Source: JBBSAT01 sp044223665
GTDB lineage: Bacteria; Myxococcota_A; Polyangia; Polyangiales; Sandaracinaceae
Direction of reading: 5' to 3'
DNA: 64,000 nt
NCBI GenBank assembly: GCA_044223665.1
Contig: JBGALT010000003.1
Coordinates: 72,066-136,065 of the forward strand
The notes beneath the pieces are model-generated. The model worked only from the letters and a program-made list of their open reading frames with translations. It was not told the DNA's origin and ran no database searches. The position numbers and the translations under genes are program-made. Positions 55,678 through 64,000 of the stretch are shown piece by piece (position 1 is the first letter of the stretch; each line of letters begins with the position of its first letter).

Positions 55678-57381
55678 CTACATGCCCGCGGCGGCGAGCT
55701 GGGTGCGGTAGCCGCTCGTCTCCGAGGCGCGCGGGAAGCGGCGGACGAAGTCGCGCATCGCGCCGAGCGCCTCGCGGTGGCGGCCGAGGTGCTCGAGCGC
55801 GTCGATGACGCGGCGCAGATCGTGCGGGTCGCTCGAGCCGCGGTAGATCGAGACGGCGCAGGCGAAGTCGTTGTGCGAGAGGCAGTCGCGCGCGTGGCTC
55901 GCTTGCTCCGGTGTCAGCGCGGCGAGCGCGGGGCCGCGCGGAGCATGATGGGCCTCCGTCGGTGCGGGCGACACCGCGTCACCGCTCCCTTCGCCTGCTT
56001 CGACGGGGTCGGTCGTGCCCTCGTCCGTCGCCGGCGGCGCGTCGGGGCTCGCCTGCACGATCTCGCTCGCGGGCGGCAGCACTTCCGTCGCGGGCACGAC
56101 CTCCGTGACCGGCGGCGGCGAGGGCGCCGCGATCGTCGTGGTCGGCGGCGGCGGCGGATCCGGTGCGAGCGGCGTGGCGCTCATCTCCGTCGCGTCGCGC
56201 CCGCTCGTGGCCCACACGCCGAGCCCGAGCACGACCGCGATCGAGACGACGGCGGCGACTACCGCGCCGATCCAGCGCGTGCGCGCGCTCTCGGGCGTGC
56301 TCGCCCGGGGACTGGTGGAGATCTGCCGCTGCCCGCCCAGCCGCTTGGCGATCGCCGCATCGTCGGCCGCGGGGATGCCCGTCATGTCGGGCGCGGCGTC
56401 GTCCTCCGAGGGCGCCTGGTGCTCGGCCATCCGGTGCGTCGTCGCCGGCCGCCGGTCGTCGAGCGGGCCCGCCTGGTCGATCGCTCGGTGCAGCAGGCCG
56501 GCGAGCTCGCCCGCGGTCTGGACGCGCTCGCCGACGCTCTTGCGCAGCGCCTTCTCGACGACCTCGCAGATCACGCGCGGCACGTGGGGCGCGCGCTCGG
56601 CGAGCGGGACGTGTGCGTCCTTGATCGCGGCGACCATGATCGCGTTCGGCGAGTCGCCCGTGAACGGATGCTCGCCGCTCAAGAGCTCGTAGAGCATCAC
56701 GCCGATCGACCACACGTCGGCGGCGGTGCCCGCGTTCTTCGCGCTCATCGACTGCTCGGGCGCCATGTACTCGGGCGTCCCGAACGTGATGCCGCTCTCG
56801 GTCGTGCCCTTCTTGCCGAGCTCGCGCGTGAGGCCGAAGTCGAGCAGCTTCACGCGCTCGGCGCCGGTCTCGGGGTCGCGGGCGAGGAAGACGTTGTCGG
56901 GCTTGAGGTCGCGGTGGATGAAGCCCTTCGCGTGCGCGCGCGCGAGCGGCTCGCAGAGCTCGAGGATCAGCTCGAGCGAGCGGCGCGTGCCGGGCCAGTT
57001 GCGCTTGAGCTCGGTGGCGACCGAGTGCCCGTGGAGCAGCTCCATCGCCATGTAGAACGAACCGTCCGAGTCCATCCCGGCGTCGAACACCTGGACGATC
57101 CCCGGGTGATCGATGTCGGCCGCCGCGCTCACCTCGCGCCGGAAGCGCTCCACGGCCTGCTTGCCGTGCGAGAGGTGTGGGTGCAGCAGCTTGATGGCGA
57201 GCTTCTTCTTCGAGAGGACGTGCTCGGCCTTGTAGACGACGCCCATCCCGCCGTCGCCGATGCGCGACAGGATGCGATAGCGGCCCGCGACTTCCGTCGG
57301 ATGCCCCGGGCGCACGGGCACGGGCCCGGAGTCGCGCTCGCTCTCCGCGGTCATCGTGCGGTCGGCACCCGGATCCGTCAT
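55678..57381 (-). CDS. Hanks-type Ser/Thr kinase with transmembrane and Pro-rich extracellular part
   Basis: This 567-residue protein has the kinase domain in the first ~320 residues: IGDGGMGVVYKA, AIKLLHPHLS, FIHRDLKPDNVFL, LLDFGLTREL and EYMAPEQS. One transmembrane helix (WIGAVVAAVVSIAVVLGLGVWA, about 355-376) follows, then a Pro/Thr-rich spacer. A helical TPR-like C-terminal domain (SHARDCLSHNDFACAVSIYR) ends the protein. The layout (cytoplasmic kinase, TM, periplasmic sensor) is classic. I use the ATG at 57381; a frame 8 codons longer is possible. It faces fadIJ convergently. Confidence 0.88.
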   Translation of the reverse strand: MTDPGADRTMTAESERDSGPVPVRPGHPTEVAGRYRILSRIGDGGMGVVYKAEHVLSKKKLAIKLLHPHLSHGKQAVERFRREVSAAADIDHPGIVQVFDAGMDSDGSFYMAMELLHGHSVATELKRNWPGTRRSLELILELCEPLARAHAKGFIHRDLKPDNVFLARDPETGAERVKLLDFGLTRELGKKGTTESGITFGTPEYMAPEQSMSAKNAGTAADVWSIGVMLYELLSGEHPFTGDSPNAIMVAAIKDAHVPLAERAPHVPRVICEVVEKALRKSVGERVQTAGELAGLLHRAIDQAGPLDDRRPATTHRMAEHQAPSEDDAAPDMTGIPAADDAAIAKRLGGQRQISTSPRASTPESARTRWIGAVVAAVVSIAVVLGLGVWATSGRDATEMSATPLAPDPPPPPTTTIAAPSPPPVTEVVPATEVLPPASEIVQASPDAPPATDEGTTDPVEAGEGSGDAVSPAPTEAHHAPRGPALAALTPEQASHARDCLSHNDFACAVSIYRGSSDPHDLRRVIDALEHLGRHREALGAMRDFVRRFPRASETSGYRTQLAAAGM

Positions 57382-57441
57382 CGGCGCACCATCGTACCGG
57401 ATCACCCTGGAGGGCGCCGCGAAAGCCGCGCGCCGTCGCGG

Positions 57442-57927
57442 TCAGTCGAGGCGCGCCGCCAGGACGCTCAGCGCGATGCGGATCTCGCGCTCGCGGTCGC
57501 GGAAGAGGAGGGCGGCAGCGTCGAACGAGACGCGCACGGTGCCACGGAGCGGCGCGGCGTCCGGCAGATCGTCGAGGGCCACGTCCGCACGGCGGGCACC
57601 ATCACCGATCGTGAAGACGGTCACGATCGCCCAGTCGCGGTGCGACGTGCGCGGCGCGCCGATCGAGACGAACGTGCCGTCGTCGAGCACGACGAGGCGG
57701 CGCGTCGTGCCGCAGGCGACGGTCTCCACCGCGATCCGATGCGCTTCATCACACGTGGCCCCCTCGTACAGTGTGAGCGTGTGGAGGCACACGCCCCCGG
57801 CCAGCGGCGAGACGCGCGTGTCGAACGAGCGTGCTCCGCCGGCGGACGGCTCGCACGCGCGGGCGCCAGGCGCTGCGACGAGCCACGCGATCACGAGCGT
57901 GGCGATGCCGAGGAGAACCGTTCGCAT
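57442..57927 (-). CDS. Secreted hypothetical protein with two Cys pairs
   Basis: This 161-residue protein has a signal peptide (MRTVLLGIATLVIAWLVAAPGARA) and a beta-rich domain with four Cys (ACEPS, GVCLHT, ATCDEAH, ACGTT), probably two disulphides. The C-terminus is helical and Arg-rich. No family is recognised. It is divergent from the Rieske gene (66 bp). Confidence 0.55.
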   Translation of the reverse strand: MRTVLLGIATLVIAWLVAAPGARACEPSAGGARSFDTRVSPLAGGVCLHTLTLYEGATCDEAHRIAVETVACGTTRRLVVLDDGTFVSIGAPRTSHRDWAIVTVFTIGDGARRADVALDDLPDAAPLRGTVRVSFDAAALLFRDREREIRIALSVLAARLD

Positions 57928-57993
57928 GACTCCCGGTGGCGACGACGCGTCCAGCCGTGGCGCGTCCGCGCGAACATCCTATCTTCGGCCGCG

Positions 57994-58965
<972 letters not shown>

Positions 58966-60024
58966 TCAGAACGTCTGGGTGTCGATCCAGGCGAGCGTGC
59001 GGCGCTGGCCTTCGTCGGGCGTGACGAGCGGCCGGTAGCCGAGGTCGCGCTCGATCGCGGCGCACGAGAAGAAGAAGTCGGCGCCGATGACGCGCTGGTG
59101 GAACGTGTGGAAGGTGGCCGGCTTGCCGGTCAGGCGCTCGCCGAGCTCCATCGCGCGCGCCGCGATCGCCGTGCCCATGCGGCCGAGGTAGCGCCGCGGC
59201 ATGGGGATGCCCTTGCGCTCGGCATAGGGCCGCAGCCACTCGAAGTAGTTCGGGCGGTTGCCCTCGCCCACGAAGTAGGCCTTGCCGCCCACGCGCTCCG
59301 GCGCCCTCTCGAGCGCGTCCGCGGCCAGGAGGTGCGCGTGCGCGACGTTGTCGACGTAGACCACGTCGAAGCGCGCCTTCTCGTGGCCCACCAGGAAGGG
59401 AACGCTGCCGGCGGCGAACGCGCGCAGGCTGGTCGGGATGGCATGCGGATCGTGCGGCCCGTAGACGTGCACCGGCCGGATCGCGACGGTGCGCATCCCG
59501 TTCGCGCCGTCGGCGGCGCGGGCGAGCTTCTCGCCCTCGATCTTGGTCGCCACGTAGGGATGGATTGGTCGCGCCGGGTACGCGTACGACTCGTCGCCCC
59601 ACGCGACCGGCTGCTCGGAGAGCAGGACGTCCTCGCTGCTCGTGTAGACCAGGTGCTCGACCCCGGCCACGATGCACGCTTGCACGACGTTGCGCGTGCC
59701 GCCGACGTTGACGTGCTCGATGCGAGGCGCGGGTCGGAGCGACACGTCCACCACCGACGCCAGGTGGAAGACCGTGTGGGCGCCGGCGACCGCGGACGCC
59801 ACGTCGTCCGGCCGGGTGATGTCGCCCACGACGACGTCGATCGGCACGCTCGAGGCGCGCACCACCCCCGGATCGAGCGGCACCGTGTCGAGCACGCGGA
59901 GGCGGTCGAAGCGCGGCCACTCGCGCGGCCGCCCGCCATCGACCGGCTCGCCCGCGGCGAGCGCAACCAGGCGCCGCCCGACGAACCCGGCGCCTCCGAG
60001 GACGACCGCCACACGCTCGCTCAT
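58966..60024 (-). CDS. 3-beta-HSD/NAD-dependent epimerase family dehydrogenase
   Basis: This 352-residue short-chain-type (extended SDR) protein has an N-terminal Rossmann motif GGAGFVGRRLV (about residues 9-19). It also has TVFHLASVVDVSL, and the active-site Tyr/Lys in YVATKIEGEKLARA (about 191). RPVHVYGPHDPHAI follows. The 3-beta-HSD family includes sterol and steroid dehydrogenases as well as sugar epimerases. It has no signal peptide. The ATG at 60024 is used because a longer frame upstream is Arg/Ser-rich and non-coding-like. Confidence 0.8.
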   Translation of the reverse strand: MSERVAVVLGGAGFVGRRLVALAAGEPVDGGRPREWPRFDRLRVLDTVPLDPGVVRASSVPIDVVVGDITRPDDVASAVAGAHTVFHLASVVDVSLRPAPRIEHVNVGGTRNVVQACIVAGVEHLVYTSSEDVLLSEQPVAWGDESYAYPARPIHPYVATKIEGEKLARAADGANGMRTVAIRPVHVYGPHDPHAIPTSLRAFAAGSVPFLVGHEKARFDVVYVDNVAHAHLLAADALERAPERVGGKAYFVGEGNRPNYFEWLRPYAERKGIPMPRRYLGRMGTAIAARAMELGERLTGKPATFHTFHQRVIGADFFFSCAAIERDLGYRPLVTPDEGQRRTLAWIDTQTF

Positions 60025-60170
60025 GGGCCGCACCGTATCGCGCGGTGATCGTCCGCGCTCGCCCGACGCGCGCCGCGGCCCGACGCTCGGCATCGCAATC
60101 GACGCCTTCGCGGCGCGGCGCCGCCGATGGGATGGACTTGTTTCTGAGCGGGCCCTAAGGTCGGCTCCCG

Positions 60171-61502
60171 ATGAGCACTGCACCGATGATCGACCGGGCC
60201 TGGCAGCACGCGCTCGCGGGGGAGCACGACGAAGCGCTCCGGATGGCGATCGCCCTCGTCGAAGAGGACGCCGAGCAGATCTCGGCGACGCACCTGATCG
60301 CTCGGACGCTCGTGGCCGAGGGTCGCTCGTCCGCCGTCACCGACGCGGCTGCGCGCCTGGCCGAAGCGTACTGCCGGCGCGGAGACCTCCCCGCCGCGAT
60401 CGCGTGCGCCAAGCTCACCGACGACGCGGGCGGCGAGGGCGCCAAGATCCGCAAGCGCCTCGCCGAGGTGTTCGGCAAGGGCAGCAAGCGCCTCGCCGAC
60501 GTGTCGCCCACGCCGCCGCCGCTGCCGGGGGCGCCGGCGATCGAAGCGGCCCTCGCCCGGCTCTCGGGCAAGGCGCTCCTCGATCGCGCGCAGCAGGCGC
60601 TGGCCGAGGGCGCCGCTGCCGCGAGCACGCTGGTCGAGGGGCCCGTGCCGGCGCTCCCGCTCTTCTCGGCGCTCGCGCCCAAGCCGCTGGCACGCCTGAT
60701 CGGGGCGATGACCGTACGCGGCCTGACGCCGGGCGAGCGGCTCATCGAGCAAGGCGCCGAGGGTCGCGAGGCGTTCGTCGTCGTGCACGGCGTTCTGCGC
60801 GCCGAGCGCGTGCCGATGAACGCCGACCGCGCGACGCTCGCCGAGCCTCCCACCGTGCTCGCGGTGCTCGGCCCGGGCGCGATCGTCGGCGAGATGGCCC
60901 TCGTGTCCGACTCGCCGCGCGCGGCGGCGGTGGTCGCGCAGGAGCCGACCGAGGTGCTCGTGGTCGGGCGCGCCGAGCTCGAAGCGATCGCCAAGGACGA
61001 GCCGGCGATCGGGCACGAGCTGGGAGAGTTCTGCCGCGCGCGCATGATCGCGAACCTCGTGCGGCACTCGCTGATCCTCGGCGCGGTCCCGGCGGCCGAT
61101 CGCGAGGCGCTGATGCAGCGCTTCACGACCAAGACGTTCGCGGCGGGCGAGACGCTCGTCGCCGAAGGCACCGAGAGCGAGGGCCTCTTCGTCGTCGCGA
61201 GCGGAACCGTGCGCGTGACGAAGAAGGACGCCGACGGAGAGCCGCTCGTGCTCGCCGATCTCGGGCCTGGCGACGTGGTCGGCGAGATCGGCATCGTGCT
61301 CCGCCGCCCCGCGACAGCCACCGTTCGCGCGCTCTCGGCGGCGGTCGCGATGGAGCTGACGCGCGACGGCTTCGCCGAGGCGATCAAGGCGCACCCGACC
61401 CTGCTCGGCGAGCTCTACCAGCTGGCGACGAACCGCGAGGAAGAGACGCGCAGCGTCGTCGCGCAGGAAGTGCTCGACGTCGGCGACGCGATCTTGCTCT
61501 GA
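60171..61502 (+). CDS. Tandem cyclic-nucleotide-binding domain protein
   Basis: This 443-residue cytoplasmic protein has a helical TPR-like N-terminus (about residues 8-100) and then two CNBDs. CNBD1 (about 170-290) shows GERLIEQGAEGREAFVVVHG and GAIVGEMALVSDSPRAA. CNBD2 (about 310-425) shows GETLVAEGTESEGLFVVASG and GDVVGEIGIVLRRPATATV. The Gly-Glu of the phosphate-binding cassette is present in both, so ligand binding (cAMP/cGMP-like) is plausible. There is no DNA-binding domain. A 146-bp divergent spacer precedes it. Confidence 0.85.
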   Translation: MSTAPMIDRAWQHALAGEHDEALRMAIALVEEDAEQISATHLIARTLVAEGRSSAVTDAAARLAEAYCRRGDLPAAIACAKLTDDAGGEGAKIRKRLAEVFGKGSKRLADVSPTPPPLPGAPAIEAALARLSGKALLDRAQQALAEGAAAASTLVEGPVPALPLFSALAPKPLARLIGAMTVRGLTPGERLIEQGAEGREAFVVVHGVLRAERVPMNADRATLAEPPTVLAVLGPGAIVGEMALVSDSPRAAAVVAQEPTEVLVVGRAELEAIAKDEPAIGHELGEFCRARMIANLVRHSLILGAVPAADREALMQRFTTKTFAAGETLVAEGTESEGLFVVASGTVRVTKKDADGEPLVLADLGPGDVVGEIGIVLRRPATATVRALSAAVAMELTRDGFAEAIKAHPTLLGELYQLATNREEETRSVVAQEVLDVGDAILL

Positions 61503-61514
61503 TCGCGTAGCTCG

Positions 61515-63188
<1,674 letters not shown>

Positions 63189-63193
63189 CAGGA

Positions 63194-63267
63194 GTGCTCG
63201 CTTCGGAAGGCCCGGACGGGAGCGGACACCGCCCGCGGACGGGAGGGGCCAGAGAGGCGAGCCGACA
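63194..63267. repeat. Diverged copy of the dispersed 65-bp repeat
   Basis: This sequence is about four-fifths identical, by eye, to the element at 38463-38539, sharing the gtgctcgc start, cgggagcgg, cccgcggacgg, aggggcc and gcgagccga. It lies between the ettA start and the next gene, so it may be a mobile or structural repeat rather than a gene-specific site. Confidence 0.7.
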
Positions 63268-63387
63268 CAACGGAGTCAGTCATGGGGGCGTCTTTCTCGC
63301 ACGCCGGCGCGCCCGTGGAAAGCGGATCCGGGGAAGATGCTCACGCGAGGCTCGTGCGCATCCGAGCCCGAGGGGTAGGCTCCGCGC

Positions 63388-63870
63388 ATGACGGAGCTCG
63401 AGTTCGAACCGGTGGTCGTCGCGATGGGCTCGGCGCTCGTGGCGCTCCGCCCGACCGACGGAACGATCGTGTGGCACGTGCCGACCCGCGAGCCGGTCGT
63501 CCGCATGTACCGCGTGGGCACACGCATGTTCGGCATCACCGGGACGCACGTCGTCTGCGTGGAGCTGCGCAGCGGCAAGGTGCTCGGCCAGGTCGACATC
63601 GGCTTCGCGCCCGACACGGGGATGGTCTGCGACGGGCACCTCGTGCTCCTCCGTGGCGAAGTCTCGGCCTCGAACGAGGCGCTGGTGTGCCTCACGTCCG
63701 AGGGGCGGGTGCGCTGGCACGGGACGCTCGGCGTGCACGCGAGCGAGGCACGCCTCGCCACTTTCGGCGCCGACGGCAAGCCCCACTCGAGCGCCACGTT
63801 CCCCTTCCACGGCGCGCCGGCTGGCATCGCGTACCGCGAGCACGTGGTGCAGCCCGATCTGAACCGCTGA
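63388..63870 (+). CDS. PQQ-like beta-propeller fragment protein
   Basis: This 160-residue protein shows strands typical of PQQ-type or WD-type blades: ALVALRPTDGTIVWHVP, VVCVELRSGKVLGQVDIG and ALVCLTSEGRVRWHGT. It is only two to three blades long, too short for a full propeller, so it may be a partial domain or dimerise. It has no signal peptide. The start is ATG at 63388. Confidence 0.6.
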   Translation: MTELEFEPVVVAMGSALVALRPTDGTIVWHVPTREPVVRMYRVGTRMFGITGTHVVCVELRSGKVLGQVDIGFAPDTGMVCDGHLVLLRGEVSASNEALVCLTSEGRVRWHGTLGVHASEARLATFGADGKPHSSATFPFHGAPAGIAYREHVVQPDLNR

Positions 63871-64000
63871 GAGGGTGAGTGCGCCAGGGAAAGCCTGGAG
63901 GGGGAGGAAGCGATGAGCGGATGATCGTCGCGGAAACCTCCTGAGGCGCCTGGTGGTCCTCGTTCCCGGAAGGGACGAGCTGCCTGGCAAAGCTGATCGC
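63871..64000 (+). other. Possible structured RNA at right edge (cut by window)
   Basis: The last 130 bases fold readily by eye: CCAGG/CCTGG (63884-63898) closing a GAAAG loop; GGAGG (63903-63907) with CCTCC (63937-63941) enclosing GCGATGA/TCGTCGC (63910-63931); and CTCGT-CCC with a GGAA loop (63959-63979). I could not match it to RNase P, SRP, tmRNA or a known riboswitch. It has no open frame that looks coding. Confidence 0.3.

Noticed and set aside
63871..64000. RNase P RNA or SRP RNA
   Set aside because: A piece resembles the P9 hairpin of RNase P and one loop is GGAA as in SRP RNA, but the conserved CR-I/CR-V sequences of RNase P and the SRP internal loops are absent.

Overview
The window is 64 kb of very GC-rich DNA with tightly packed genes, many GTG starts and many 1-4 nt stop/start overlaps. 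The content suggests a myxobacterium (Myxococcota), perhaps near Sandaracinaceae. The clues are two Hanks-type Ser/Thr kinases fused to membrane or repeat domains, many lipoproteins with degenerate repeats, a TPR/PEGA protein, a MYXO-CTERM-like C-terminus, a cyclic-nucleotide-domain protein, a lipoprotein alpha-glucosidase and a CrtU-type carotenoid enzyme. This placement is inferred from gene content, not from a marker-gene comparison.

Layout. 1-5.1 kb: partial UbiB/ABC1 kinase, a YkgJ-type cysteine-cluster protein, a GH31 alpha-glucosidase lipoprotein, and a 357-bp gap with clustered DnaA-box-like sites. 5.1-13.7 kb (+): dnaN and recF lead directly into a carotenoid set (crtI, crtB, a UbiE-like methyltransferase, crtU), then metK with its own promoter, leader hairpin and terminator. 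13.8-22.5 kb (-): an eight-gene menaquinone operon (polyprenyl diphosphate synthase, menG, menF, menD, menH, menA, menC, menE), with nearly every junction overlapping and a perfect 12-bp inverted repeat upstream; menB is absent. 22.5-31.4 kb: MepA-like endopeptidase, a DUF4397 lipoprotein, bioF, two parS-like sites, uppS-cdsA, and envelope or secreted proteins. 31.4-38.6 kb: tandem repeats, tRNA-Ala(GGC), a vWA lipoprotein, a CobW-type metallochaperone GTPase with a WD40 partner, a DegT aminotransferase group and a duplicated 65-bp repeat. 38.6-51.8 kb (mostly -): fabH, hisD, a site-2 protease (+), a membrane Ser/Thr kinase, a DnaJ-like protein with permuted domain order, a plant-type fabI, a frameshifted gene, an AlkA-like glycosylase and a GST. 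52-55.6 kb (+): fadI-fadJ with promoter, palindrome and terminator. 55.7-64 kb: a second kinase, a Rieske/DUF5914 protein, a 3-beta-HSD-like enzyme, a tandem cNMP-binding protein, ettA, a diverged copy of the dispersed repeat, and a possible structured RNA at the right edge.

How the genes fit together. The window looks origin-proximal: dnaN-recF, clustered DnaA-box-like motifs and two parS-like palindromes lie within about 21 kb. Isoprenoid chemistry recurs: the menaquinone operon with its own prenyl synthase, UppS, the carotenoid genes and UbiB. A second theme is fatty-acid metabolism (fabH, fabI, fadIJ, bioF, cdsA). MetK sits next to two SAM-dependent methyltransferase contexts. I found no CRISPR array, insertion sequence or prophage. 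The most unusual items are the permuted DnaJ-like protein, the candidate origin/centromere sites, the dispersed repeat, the minimal aryl-carotenoid cluster behind recF, and the menaquinone operon head with its palindrome.
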